Assembly (NCBI GenBank): GCA_964007475.1
Contig: OZ023273.1
Coordinates: 13,095,922-13,159,921, forward strand
Source: Hybos culiciformis
Lineage: Eukaryota; Arthropoda; Insecta; Diptera; Hybotidae
DNA: 64,000 nt
Direction: 5' to 3'
Shown piece after piece: positions 28,201-43,016 of the stretch. The position numbers were made by a program, and so were the translations under genes. The notes below the pieces were generated by a model. The model saw only the letters and a program-made list of their open reading frames with translations. It was not told the origin of the DNA and ran no database searches. The stretch's first letter is position 1; every line of letters starts with the position of its first letter.

Positions 28201-31200
28201 TTTTTAATAAAAAAAAAAGTTATGGTTGCACAAAACAAATTTTATCCTCGACCCCATAAAAAAAAAATAATATTATGTGTGCATAAAGGCAGCATATAAA
28301 ATATAATTTCTAAATATATTTATATATAACTTTTAACTTTTCCATATGATTTTATTTATATTATTTTTTTTTTTTTAACTTTTTGACTATATATGAGTTC
28401 ATTTGATTTTTTGAATAAAGGGTTGCAAGAGTGAAAACTCGAAAAAATATTCATTAATAATTTAAAATAAATACGATATATGTATGTACCTACATTATAT
28501 GTATATACAAATATATAAATACATTATGTATGTATACTATGTTTATTATGAATTTTATTTAAAATCTATGACGTCTAAATGTAAATAACTAGATTCATGG
28601 TACATAAATTTTGTTCTGCAATTTAGAACACACAGGTAGAATCATAGCTATAAATATTTTTTGAAATGAAAACAAAAAAAAAAGGATGGTGAAGCAGGAG
28701 ATTGAATATTCAAAATATTATGTGAAAATTAATTATAATTGTTTTTCGATTCAAAATAAAGTTAAGCTTAATGATTACAATATAATCGGTGTCTTTCAAT
28801 AAAGAGTTCGTGTCAAGAAGGTATCGTGCGAATAAAAACTTTAGATGCTTGCCTTTGACCTAATTATAGACTTTGCTATCAATGTATATTTGACATTCAT
28901 ATTTTATTGACATTTATGTTCACTTTTGTTGGTATAATAGTTTTTGATTGCTGAGATCCAAACTGAGATCTATTATTTTTTCTGTTCCAATATCAATTTT
29001 TATTAATCTTTCTATAATTCTATCCAAATACTACACTTATAACACAAAAATTTTCTGCAAAATTACAAGATGAAATAAAATTATTATTTAAGTGCATCAG
29101 ATTATTTGAACCGAAAAAATAAAAAAACTTAAATCTTTTTTATTGACCTGTAGAAATTTATTCCTTAATTACAACAATATTGCCACTTAAATAATTCCAA
29201 ATCATCCTGAATTAATGAAAAAAAAAAAAAAAACGAGTCTGTTGAACTAACAATAACAAAGTCCTAAATCCTTTTTCAATTAAAACCATTTCATAAAAAA
29301 TTAAATATAAATTATATGAATTTTTAACACCTGACAACATATGTTCTATTTTATTTATTTTTAAGTTTTAACATATTATGGGATTAAAAATAATTTATTA
29401 AAACTACTCCATTTTCGCTTTTATTTTCTCCAACAAAAAAAAAATGAAATGAAATAAAATAAAATAAAATAAAAATAAAAAAACAAAAATTATATTTATG
29501 TAATATGTACACAAACATATAATACATTTAATACAATGTATTTTTGTATATATACGGTAGATTCATTAAAATGAAAAATAAATTTAAAATTTTCCCAAGT
29601 TGGATTTTATTTTATATTTTTTCATTTGAATATAATATCCAAGGGTCATATAAGCGTAGCGATCCTTACTAATTCTACAAATTAATTCAAATGTATGTTA
29701 ACTGAAAGTCATAATGAAAATGTTTTGGTCAATGTTTACATTTTAAAAATGATTTAACTACCATTATTTGAAAATTTATTTTCATTTGAATGTTTTCAAT
29801 ATTTTGCATAGCTTATGCAAATATTATCAAAATTGGTATGATTATGATTATTATTCTGTGAAAAAACATTTTTAACATAACTGCAAAACATTTTGATATT
29901 AATATTAATATACCAAAACCAATGGATAATATTTTCTAAGTCATTAAACTAAGCCAAAAAAATAGTGAGAGATTTTACATTGGCAATATTTCCAAAAATT
30001 TGTATCAAACAAAAAAAAATTAAATTTAATTCAATTCTCCTCCAATGATTGAATGAGATTTTCTCTTAAAAATATTAGTTTTATCTAAAAAAAAAAATAA
30101 GCTTAACTTAAATTTAAAAAAAAAAATACAAATACATTTATCTTACACATACATTTATTGCATAGAAAAATTTCCGAAAAAAAGTATTAACTCTAAATTA
30201 ATTTTCCATTTTTCATAAAACAACAAAAGAGCTCAAGTGGTGAATGAAACTATTATTTCCTCTCTATATATACTGTTAAAATAATAACGATAACGAAATC
30301 CTATTAATTTCAATTAAAGTAAAGCACGTTCAAAAATTTCCATGCAAATATTCTTAATCAATTTACTTTATACACATTTACTAGATACAAAAATTTCATC
30401 CCAATCCAATAGCGTACAGGTTGTAATTTTACCACAAATTTGTGAACAAAAAAAAAAGTAAAAAAAAAATTTGATAATATGAAAATATTTGGACACACAT
30501 AAAAGAACTAAAAATTTTGCTGGTCTCATCGAAAAAAAAAAAAAACATCAAAGTGGAAAACAAACAACTGAAATTTTAAATAAGGATAAAATTGTTTTTA
30601 TTTTTGGTTCATAAAAAAAAAAAAAAGATATTACAACATCAGACTGGTTGACATTAGTTTTTGTTTAATATGTTCTATATATAAATGAAAAGTCCTCCAC
30701 CTAAGAAATGGTTCAAGAATTTTAATTTAAAGATATTTACTACAACTTTTTCAATTTTATTCTTCTCTAAAATAATTTTTCCCATATATTAGACAAGAAA
30801 TAAGTAAAAGCCGCAAGGTTCTTATAGGTACATCGATAAGGACAGTATTGTATCCAGGGCTGTGGAGTCGTCAAAAAATAGTTCCAACTCCGACTCCGAC
30901 TCCAACCACTAAAATTTTTAATGTACGACTCCGACTCCGACTCCGACTCCGACTCCGACTCCAAAGCTAAACGTATGTGGAAATATATTTATAAATACCA
31001 GTGAAAACTATGCTGTGGGTAATTAATGGAAGTGAATTAATTAATAAAGTTTTATTTTTTAATTATGTTATTTATTTTTATTAATTCTTATTGCACGTGC
31101 ATATACAAAATTTTTAAAATTCAATGAATTTTGAAACATTTGCTTAAAAAATTGTTGGAGTCGGAGTCGCGAATTTTCGTAACGACTCCGACTCCAACTC

Positions 31201-34200
31201 CGATACAAACACCACAACTCCGACTCCACAACTCCGACTCCGACTTCAACTCCACAGCCCTGATTGTATCTAAGAATTGAGAACCTCTTCGATAAATCCA
31301 CTTTATATCTTACTCCTGAAACAAAACCTAGCGTAGATTTAAAAAAAAAAATTTTGAAAAAAAAAATTATATTTAGTCAAATATTATAAACATGCTTTTA
31401 AATTTAAATAAAATTAATTTGGTCAAAAAAAAAAAGAATTATAAACATTTTATCCTAAACTTTAAAACACGAAAAAAAAATTATTCGTAATTTTAATACG
31501 ATTAAATTGTCTTCTTTTATGTACATATTACTATGTTTACAAATTACAATAACTAAGTAAATTTTTCTCTCATATTTCTTGAGTAACCTAAGAAACATAT
31601 TATTGAAATTATTTTTTCGTCAAAAAAAAAACTTTTCTATGTTTTTCCAGCAGAAACATTATCTAACAAAAAAAAAACTAGGTAGTAAAAGAATAAAAAT
31701 AACAACTCTGTATTCATACAATTTCGCTTATTACAGCAGAACACATGAAATAAGAACTTTGCATATTATTATTGAAGCACAAAAACCATACATGAGATAA
31801 AAATTATGGTACAAAAGTTGAATTAATTTTTTTTTCAATATTTGTTCTGTCTTCTTATATTACTCTAAAAGTCTACTAAGTAAAAAAAAATTAAATATTT
31901 TCATTATCATTATTGTCAAATCTCGTAGAAAACAATGTCACAGAGATCATTTTGAAAATGTGTTAAAAAAAACTGTTTAAATGCTTGTTGGTCAGCGATC
32001 CCAATCAGAATAAAACAGAGCGCAAAATTTTTTTCATATTTTTTGATAGAAATTCGTAGAGTTTTCTTATATTTTTAATAATTTTTATTTATGTTGTTGC
32101 GATGATGAAAACTCGATATTATAAACAAAAATTATTAAATGAATCCACCAATATAATGATATGTAAAGTGTTACTTTTTTAAACTAGTTGTCATAAATGA
32201 CATTTGTAGGTGCCCAAAATATTAATTAAGCCACCTAGAAAAGTATTTAAAAAAAAAAATTAAATTAGGTCCTAAAAAATTTGGTCAACATTACCTAAAT
32301 GTTTTAAACATTTTATTCTTGAAACAATTTTTATATATATCAGGTTTCTTTTTTATTTTTACAAAAGCAAATAAAAAGGTCACAAAATTTCAGTAAAATT
32401 TGTTAAAAACAATTCCGAAAATTCCTAAATGTTCCCAAAAAGATATTAAAAAAAATATAGAACAGTATCTCATAAATATGTGTGATACCAAAATCATTTA
32501 GTCAAGGAATTGAAAATAAAACAATTTTTATCGAAATCCACATCCTAGTCCGAATCCTTGAGTCATAACTAATTTTTCTTCTAATCGACATTTATCTTCC
32601 CTCATACTATAATTTTTAATTAAAATTTATAATCCATTCAAACTTTTGCACAATTTTAAATTTATAAAAATTTTATATGAAAATTATTTTGGGCTGGTTG
32701 AGTCTCGAAGTGGAAATGATCGAGATTGCGTATGCTTTGGAATTTAAAGAATAATTCTCGATTGGCTGGTTCATAAGTTACAGATCTTTTAGTGGCGGAC
32801 AGACAGACGGACGGACAAACATTAAATGAAAATATATTTTTCATTTTTGATGGAAAATGGGCCAACAAAATACATGCTGAAATAGACATGCAACATCCAA
32901 ACATTTTTAACAACTTTTAGATTTACAAAAATATCTTCTCGAATTAGAACTACTACAAAAAAATCTAAAAATCCCATCCTACTACATTTAGTCATAACGT
33001 TCTACTGGCCAGAGGCGGTTCTAACGGGCGTCGCACATGGCATATAAAGCAACATAGTCCAACGCGCTTTACTAACCATGTATGAGCCATTCTTTAAATT
33101 TTTTAATTTTTAAATAATTAAGTTTATAGAAATAATATTTAAATGAATTTGATTTTGTTTGAGGTTTTTCATTAAATTTTAATTAATATTGTTTTATTTT
33201 ATTTTAATTTAGAGAGTAGGCGCCCAATTTTTTTTCAGCGCCAGGGGCCCCGACACCGTTAAAACCGCCTCTGCTACTGGCTTTCAAATAACAAAAAAAA
33301 AAACCTTTAAGAAAAATTTAATAAAAACAATAATTTAATAATAATTTATACATAAATAGAAATAAATAATTTAAAATACAAAATGTACAAAATTTTTGAA
33401 ATACCTATGAATATTTTAGAAAAAAATTAAATTATTATTATTATTATTATTTTTTTGTTTTTAATGTTTATTAAAGGAAATTTTTCTGTTCTGTAGATTT
33501 AAAAAAAAAAAAATCAACCCTTCAAAACCAAAGTAATTAACTCCAAAAAAAAAAAATGTTAATTTCTTATTGTTTACATTTTTATTTTTCGTTATTATTA
33601 TTTTTTTTTTTAGCAAATAAAAAATTTATAAAATCAACCAAAAAATAAATATAATTTCGTTTTTTTTTTTTTTTCTTTAATTTTGAGTAGGCAAAAATTT
33701 AATTCTCCCCATATCTAAAAAAAAAAATAAAAAGAAAAAAATAAAATAAAAATTATTTATTATGTACATTATCAAATTAATTCAAAAACACGTTAAATAT
33801 TAAATAACATTTAAAAACACACATAATATATGTATGTATATAGTATACACGTTTTATATGTACATATATAATTTTTTTTTTTTTTTGTATTCATCATGTG
33901 CTGCGGTTTTATTCTCTATCATTTCGGAAATTTTTTTGTTTTTTTTTTGTATAATCAGCTTGTACCCTTTCATAGAAACTGTGAAAATTGCTGACTTGTG
34001 GAAAATTAAAAAAAAAAATTAAAAAAAAAAAAAACACAACATTTAAATTGAAATCTGTTAGTAATTAGTCGCAAGGACTGTATAATAATATAATGAAAAA
34101 AAAAACTTTTTTTTTTGTTTTTTAATACAATGAAATAAAACATAGTGCAAATATGAATTTCATTTGAAATAATTCTGGAATAGATTTTGTTGCGGTCTAA

Positions 34201-37200
34201 CTAACTAATACCCTTACGGAAACTCGTTTCCGCCTTTTTGCATAAAAAAAATTATTTAAACTTAGATACTGTATTTGATATATAGAAAAATATATTGTTT
34301 TATCTGATTTAGTTAAGCTTTTGACATCACACTCAGTATTGGATACAGTGTGCCAGTTCAAATTTTTACTGATTTTTATATCCAGGATACGTGATCCTGA
34401 ACTGCATTTTTTCGAAATTTATTTGTCATACTATATTACACACAATATCCTCATCTGAAAAGGCCTTATGACAAGATTGCAAAATTGTCAAGGATTTTTC
34501 TTAATTCTACAAATAATTTTGTTTATAATAATCAACTGTGGCTCAAGCCGTGAACCAAACTGTGAATAATAAAATCTAAATTTGAACCTAGAAATACAGC
34601 CTTTTCTTCGGAAAATTAAAATTCTATTCTTATAACTCCCTGACAGCATTAAGTTAATTTCCATTTTTTTTTTATTTGAAAAATGAGATTGTAATTTTTT
34701 CATCATATTATATTTTTTTAAGCTAAAAACAAATAATTATTTTTTTGCTTTTGTTTTCATTTTCATACCTAATCTAGGATGATGAAACATTTTTTTTTTT
34801 TGTCTTTCCTATCTTCTGAATTTATTTTCACATATGAAATTTTGTTTCTTTTTTTTGGTATAAATTTTCTACGCGTGTTTATATTCAATTTTTATTTTTT
34901 TTTTCTGTTTGTTTGCCTAAAATAAATAATTCTGTAATTAATTTTAAGTCCTAAAAAAAAAAAAGCAGAACAAAAAAATTCATGTTTTTCTTTTTCTATT
35001 GGAAATTTAATTATTCATTGAAAAAAGCTTTAACTTTAAGAAAATAAAATAATATCACAGAAAAAAAAAAATTGTAGAAAATTTTAATGAATTTTTAATC
35101 TTATTAAGTCTAAGGTGGCAGAAATTCATTTTGAGTTGATTAATAAAATTGTTCATAGAGTGGATTTTAAATAAAAATTGTGTTTTTTTATTTTCTGTTT
35201 TGTTTTGTTTGGATTAAAATATAAATATCAAATTTCTCTTAATATTTTTTTTATTTAATATTTTACTTCATCAAGAAGGGAAATAAAAATTACAGTCACA
35301 ATGTGTTCGACTATTATCAGCAAATGTTTGTTAACTCCTTCTACTAAACTTTATTCTATACTTTTTTCTAAACACAATCTCTTAGTTTTAATATTTTATT
35401 TACAAAGCTTTTATTAAGGTATTTTAAAAACTATTTAAAAAAACATATTTTAAGATTATAAAATTATTAAACCATCACTTCCCACATTTAAATAATTTAA
35501 ATAATAAACTTGTTACCAATAAAAAATCTATAAAAATTAGATTGGGCGGAATTTAATTCAGTCCACCATACTAAGGTTTTATTTCTCACCTTGGTTGTTT
35601 GAGAAGGCAATTTCAATCTTACTCTTCCATGGCTCGATGTCCTTCTCTACAGTATATTTTCGCAACTATTCTTTTTCAATAACTTATTTTTGTTTTAGTT
35701 GTGGTTAAAAATGAAATCAAACCATTTATATATATAAAACAAAATATTTAAAGTTCTATAATTTTTTCTATAAATATTACATAAACTAATTTAGGGATTT
35801 ATTTAATTTTTTTTTTGATAATAATTAAGATATCCCCATATAAATATCTTCTAATTAGGTATATGATTTTATTATAAATAATATTGCCGTGACTAAAACA
35901 TGAAGAACGCACTAATAAATTTTCCAAAAAAAATCGAAAAAAAAAATAAAAATAAATCTCTCTTTAAATAATAATTATTATCAGAGGTAGTGAGGTTTAT
36001 TATATACATATATATGGTATGTATAGTTAAGTAAAATATAAATTTTATAAAAACGAATATTTCACATCGGATATCCCTATTAGTAATTAATTTGAAAACT
36101 CTACTTCAATAAATTTATCCCACAATAGAATTTTAGCCTTGTTAGTAATTGACTTTGATATATTGGAACAAAATGTTGTCACGCATCATTTCATTAAAAA
36201 TTAAAAAGTTTCCTTTTTTTTCTAAGAAAAATGTTATCTTCTTACAACATCTTTTATTTTGTGTGTTTTTTCTTTATTTCTTCTTTATTTTATTTGCTGT
36301 TGCCTTTTTGAAAACATTAAATTAAATAAAAGGTTGTCTATTTAATTTTTTTTATTCTTTTACCGACTGTGTTTTTTTTTTTGTAAAAGCTATGAAAAAT
36401 TAAAATGACAAATAATTATATACATATTGTCTATTTTTTGTGGTCATGTTTTGTAAATTGAAAGATGAGACTTTTCACGAGAATGATATTTTTTTTACTA
36501 GTTTAATATTTATAAGTCAAAAATATTTTTTTTTTTGTTTTTTGCCCATAAGTTCAAGGTTGTTAATGACAGGTGAATAGATTATTTTCATTTAGTCGGA
36601 TCATTTTACTTCTTTTTTGTTTTTAATAATAATATATTATGAAAGCCTAAATAATTCTAATTTTTTAGAGCAAATAAATGATCCCATGAAATGAAGACAC
36701 TATTTATTCTATTGTTTTCTATTATTGCGCATTCAGACTCAATTTTGATTTTGAAGGATTCTCTTCCAGAATTGGGGAAATCAAAGAGCTGACTCTTGAA
36801 ATAAGAATTATGCATATTAGATATGTAAATTATCCAGTATTTTATTCTACAAACATAAAAAATATAAATGAAAAAACCTTTTAACCAAATTAACAAACTG
36901 ACTTAGTGTAATATTTCATAACACATAATGATTAAATTAACTGATTTTGATATAAAAAAAAATAAAATTCTTCAATTTCGAAGAATAATATTATCGGCAA
37001 CATTATGACCTTATCTTTTCTGCCAATTATTTTAGTAATAAATGTCATTTCTTTTCTATATTTCACTTTGACGATATTTTTTTTTTTAAATTGATAATGA
37101 TAATTATGAAAAAAAAATCCCAAATAATTTCGCCACAATATTCAATAATTAATGTGTTTATTGATATTAAGCTCTTAAAAAAACTCTTTGTAAAAAAAAC

Positions 37201-40200
37201 TTACTATATTATGAAAATTATCAAAACTTGACTTCCCACAACATTTAAACACAAAAAAAAAAAACATTGATAGACTTTACATCCTTAATTCTATAATCCT
37301 ATATTCTTAATGTTTCTTGAACACAATTAACTTGTTACCTACAAAAATTATATATATACAGTATATACAGTATATAACACAAAATTACATGTATACATAC
37401 ATTTATCTCAATGATGAAAATTTAAACCTACAACAAAATAGAAAAAAAAAAAAGCAAAAAAAAAAAAAGAAGAAAAATGAGATAAAAAAAAGCCCTTAAA
37501 AATGTTTTTTACCTGACGAAGTGTTAACTTACATAAAAACACAATGGTAACAGGATATCCGTTTTCTCAATTTTTCCTACGTGAAAAAAAATAAAAAATA
37601 AAATCATCACAGACAGACTCAGTTAAAAAAAAAAAAGTTGCATTTTATTTGATATTCTTCTAGTTATTTTCTTTTCTGGATAATAAGTTAATATTGTTTG
37701 ATTAAAAATTAAAAATGAGAAAATCTAACTTATTATATATATAATTATAATTTGATTCACTTTTACAAGCCAAATAAAATTTCAAACGAATGTTCTTCGT
37801 TTTCAATAAAACAACATCGAATCATAATCCAATATAGTGATTCAATCAAAATATAAAGGACGGATTTATTGACTACAGTACTAAATACAATGACGTATAC
37901 TATCGAATTATAATACAAAACAGAATTAGAGTATTCAAAAGCAAGCTTGCAATATAAATGTTAAAATTGAATTTTCCTATATACACATTATATAGAGAAA
38001 ATAATAAACAGAAAGTAATGATTATAATAAATAAATGTTTATTATATTTTTAAAAAATAAATTATAATATTAAATCTTATTTTCTATAGAGTATGACAAT
38101 AAAGGATAATAATCCCAGAACTCAATCCAATATTGTTTAATTGATTTTTTTTTTATTTATATTACAACCTTTTGTTATATGCGAAAGCAAGTTTTATTTT
38201 TTTTGCTATTTTGCTACATATACCAGATACCTACCTTATAATTTTTTTTTTTTTTTAATTTTTCGAAGAAATACCTGATAAATAGATTATATTGTTCGTT
38301 TATAGGTAGAATTAATATTTATTTATCCCAATAAAATATTTACAAATTTATTTAAAGGATCTATTTCTTTTTTGTTATAATAAGAAAAAAAAAGTTTCCT
38401 TATTTTCCCGTGTTTTTTTTTTTTTTTTCCTAAATTTCTATCGATATCAATTACCATTGTGTATTCAGTTAAATTGACACTAATACTATGAAAAAATATT
38501 TTTTTTGTATTATTTTTTAACTAGGATAAATATTTTACGAAAATAAAGAAATCCTATTTAAAAGGGATCGAAAATTTATTAAATAATATAACAAGAACTT
38601 AAATATCGGGATGAAATGAAAATTTACAATAATTTTTCTTTATAATATTTTTTTCTGAATTTTTTTAGATTTTTTTAAATTTTTTTAAATTTTCTTAATA
38701 TTTAATGTTTTAACAAAGAAGCACTGAAAACATTAGTAGTCGACATTAATCCTAGAAATATTATAAGATCAAACTATGTACCTACTGCCATAAAATTTTT
38801 CTCAGTATCCTCGTTATTTTATTATTGAAACAGTGAACCTTCGTCTTTGATGGTCTGTGGTCACTATTCCCTGCAAAATTCATTCCAAAAATGACTTAAT
38901 ATATTATATGAAAATATAACTTTTTGAAACTATTACAACAGGATTCTCATATCGACCCCAAAATTACTATTAACAATATATATATTTTCAATAAATAAAA
39001 AATGTATCCTTTTTTCTGTAGACTCCAATTAGACTAACTAGAAATCCATATATGAAAAGGGTAAACCATATGTTCTTTTGGTAATTTTCCTTTTTCCACC
39101 AGAGTACTATGTATTGTTAATTTTAGTTAAATAAGTGATAAATTCACCTATACAACTATTGGCATTTTCATGTTTTAGAAAAGGAAATAAAAAAAAATGA
39201 AAATATAGGTTTGAATGATTTCTGGAACTTCCTAAATTGTTAAAAAAAAATCTAATATCTATATTTCAGTTTTTCTTGAAATTATAAGGATTTTGTTCCA
39301 AATAAGCTTATCCTAATTCTGTTTAACATTGCCTAAAAATATTCTAAATTCTGACAATAATGAAAATTTAAAAAAATATCCGATAATTTATCCGGCATTC
39401 AGTTTTTCTCGCTTTAATTTGAAAACAAATAATATGTTTTCTTTGAGGATGGAACAAATTTTTTGTTTTTCCTCATGGGGTAGTACCAAATGAAAAATAT
39501 TTAAAAAACTAAAATTTTGCACCTTCTGGTTGTAATTTTTGTTTTTTACAAATAAAAATTCAATATATTTAGTTATTTACTTTATAAACATTCTATATTT
39601 AAATTAATTTAGATGAAATATTTTTTTCACTTTTTTATAAAACCCATTTTTTTTCTTTTAAATTGCAGCAATGAACCATTTGGATAAAATACGTATATGG
39701 GGTAAATCAATTCGTGTAATGGCTAGCAAACATCAAGCCGTTCAATTACCAAAAGAGGGGCAACCAGATGCTGGTTTAACACGTGATTATTCACAAAATC
39801 CATTGCATCGATTTAAAAAACCAGGCAGTAAAAATTATCAAAACATATATCCACCATCAGCAACACTGCATTTAAGCAACATTCCGTAAGTGAAAAATTT
39901 ATTTTATATTTTTTATTTTTATTTTTATTTATTTTTACTTTTTTTTCAAAGAGAAATAGAAAAATTGCTGAATTAATTTAAACTGAAATTTCATTTTCTA
40001 AAATGTATATAAATAAGATCGTGTATGTAATTTTTTATCATTTATCAGATTAATCAGAATGCAACTACATATACTGAACATTGTATGTTGATAAAATAAA
40101 ATTAAAATTTTTTAAGAATGCTATAAATTGACCAAAAAAGATATTGATATTTCTCAAAACCTTATTTGTAAGGTATAATTTTAAATAACAATATATGTAT

Positions 40201-42983
40201 AGAAAAAACTAAAGTGAAATTTTTACATAAATTCCAAATGAAATCAATATATGTATAATGTGAAAAGTTTCAAGGTTTTCCCTTCTTTTTATTTCTAAGA
40301 TTACATTTGTAGTATATTCACTTCTTAGATTTGAACTCAAAAAACCAAAAACTGGAATCGAAATCTTCAAATTAAAAAAACTTAAAAGTTTTTGAGCCTT
40401 TCCAATCAATATAACAATTAACGTTTATTAAATAAGAATTTAGATTCATATAAATTTTAATTTAAGTTCAGAAATAAAATATTTTTAAATTTTATTTCAA
40501 CAAAAAAAAAAAAAAGGATGTCTGCCTTATCCAATTGTAATTTTTATAAAATTTAAATCGATTAAAGTGAAGTAGCATCCTTAAGAAAAATATTCTGTAG
40601 TATTTTTTTTTAATATCATAATAATTTCTTTAAGATAAGAATTTCTCGGATAGTTTTCTTAGCAATTTAAGTTTTCCGTCAGTATTTCCTTTTAAAATGT
40701 AAATAATATTTAAAATGAGAAGGGAAAAAAAAAACGTTATAAATATCGTAATTTTGAAAAATAAACACTTTCTGATGCAAAGTGGAAAATTTTTTTCGTT
40801 TACCTTTTTTTTTTTTCGTGGAAAAAAGAAAATGACAAAAAGTACATGTTTAAATTAGAGGGAAAAAAAAGTTGCAAAATAATAAGAAATTTTAGAATTC
40901 TAAAAATTAGAATGCATTAAATATTATGTAGGTACACTTTAGAAGTTTATTTTAACCATCAAATAGATAGGAAAAAATGTTCAGTGGAATCTTACTGAAT
41001 TTCTTTGAAATGAAATTTGTTTGTGGTCACATTTTATATTCTCATCACTTGAGAACGGCTGGACCGATTTTGCTGATTTTTTCTTTATAGTTCGCAATAA
41101 TTCGAATATGGATTTTACTAATAGAAAAAGTTGGAAAAGTTAGTTGTAAGAAAAATTGGAAATGTTGGGGAAAAAGTGAAACTTCTTTTTTCCATAGAAT
41201 TTTTGTGTAGATTCAAGACCATAATTCTGATTATTAAAAACTAGTTTTTAAAATAATTATTAGGATTTCAAATAAACTTTAACATTGAAAAAATTTTAAC
41301 AGAACTTCACTTCGTGTTAAAAATAATTTTCTATTGAAATTGCATAAGTTCAAAACAAAAATTATAAAAATATTTTTTGAACCAGTCCACCACCAATGAA
41401 AATTCTTTCTTTTAGAAAAGAAAATTTTCTTGTTTTTAAATATATACTTTTTCACCTAAGAATATTTTTTTTCCCAGTTTTTAAATAGAAAATTGAAAAA
41501 AAAAAAATTTAAACACGACAAAGAAATAGAGTTAAATTACAATTAATTTTATCTTAATCACAGCAGGATAAATATAATTTTTTTATCATGAATTTTTTTC
41601 CTACTTTCAATTTGCTTTGTGCTTTGCTTGGTTCTCAAATTTTTTTACTATACTAGGCAATAGTGTGGAGAAAATTGCAAAAAATGCAGAAAAAAAAAAA
41701 ACGAAATAAAATTTTATACATTTTATTTAGTTATGCAAGAATAGGTTTTTTAAAAAAATATTATTAATTTTGTTTTTTTTTCTTTTATGTGTACATACTA
41801 TGTCTGTACTGAACAACTTGTACTTAGTATCATAATTTTTATATTATACAAGATATAAAATAAAATTGTAAACATTGCATAATAAAATTTAAAATTTAAT
41901 ATTTATTGCTTCCGTAGTTTTCCTTTCCACTGTGAAATCGAATTTGAATAAAAAAAAAATGGTTGTAATTTTATTTTTGTGTAAACAGAATATGTACAAT
42001 TAATCTCGGTTATACAAAATATATGCGAAGACTTAATTTATGTTTTAATTAAGAATTGAAAGAAAACTTAAAAATATGACAGGATTTAATGTTAAGTGGT
42101 GTGATGTGGTAGATTATTATTTCCCCAACTGAAGCTAAATTGTGTACTCAATTTATAATATAATAATTTAATGACACAATTTTTTCATTGAAATTTGTTG
42201 TAATTTTTGTCAAAGCGAAACATTAACTTCTCAAATTGTTAAATTTTCATAAATCCACCAAAATTTTTGAACATTTTAATAAATAGATATCCTAAAAAAA
42301 AGTTTTCTATTATATTCTCAGATATGTAAAATGTTGTTGTATGTCAAAAAAGCAACTATTTAACCAGAATTAAAATTAAAATCAGTATTTTAATATACTC
42401 AAACATTGTTTTAAGCTAAACTTGCATACGTAGTTACATTCTTAATTCTTATCAAAATTTATCACCAGACAAATTGATTTTAATTTTGAAAAACAAAAAT
42501 CTCTGATTAAATAAAAATTTACAAATAATTTATTTTGAAGTATAATGTAAAAAATAAAATTATGTACATAAATGTAGTACAAGTATCTACATAAATGAAA
42601 ATTGTTTTTTTATGCATATAAATCAGTTTCCACCTGTCAGCTAAGGAAATCATTTTTTTTTAATAAATTTTCTCTAAAAATTAAAAAAAAAAAATTTATT
42701 AATTTTGTTATAATAGGGAATAGGAAAATTATTTACACGCAGGTCGCCAAAAGGTGAATTTTTTTTTTTAGCTAAGTTTAAATAACCAACTTTATAATAA
42801 TTTTTACTTCAAGTTCTTAAATTCTTGTAATTATTATTATTATTATTGTGCAGTTAAATAAAGTTAATAGATTTTTTTTTTGGAATGTGTATAATTTCAG
42901 CATAGACCATAACTTTAAAATTTAATATTTAGAAATATTTTAAACAAAGATAAAAGTTTTAATTAATCATAGAAAAAGTTTTG

Positions 42984-43016
<33 letters not shown>

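Larger units (their letters stand above)
26083..39668 (+). other. heph intron, 13.6 kb, containing transposon remnants
   Basis: GTAAGT donor and AATTGCAG acceptor. Most is AT-rich without coding signal. It contains two short hAT elements (30855-31262, 33011-33273), a repeat-like stretch with tandem GACAGACAGACGGACGG near 32812-32834, a minus-strand possible LINE relic (35535-35665), and a perfect small hairpin at 34217-34232. Confidence 0.85.

Noticed and set aside
30767..31301. Minus-strand frames with Ser-Glu and Gly-Val repeats
   Set aside because: Translation of the GGAGTC hexamers inside the hAT element.
32662..32913. 83-codon minus-strand frame
   Set aside because: It spans the repeat-like block and AT-rich flanks, has no splice context or recognised domain, and contains translated GACAGAC units.
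34320..34410. Nested short inverted repeats (CACACT…AGTGTG, CAGGAT…ATCCTG)
   Set aside because: Stems of only six pairs; expected by chance in a 64-kb window and no conserved structure recognised.
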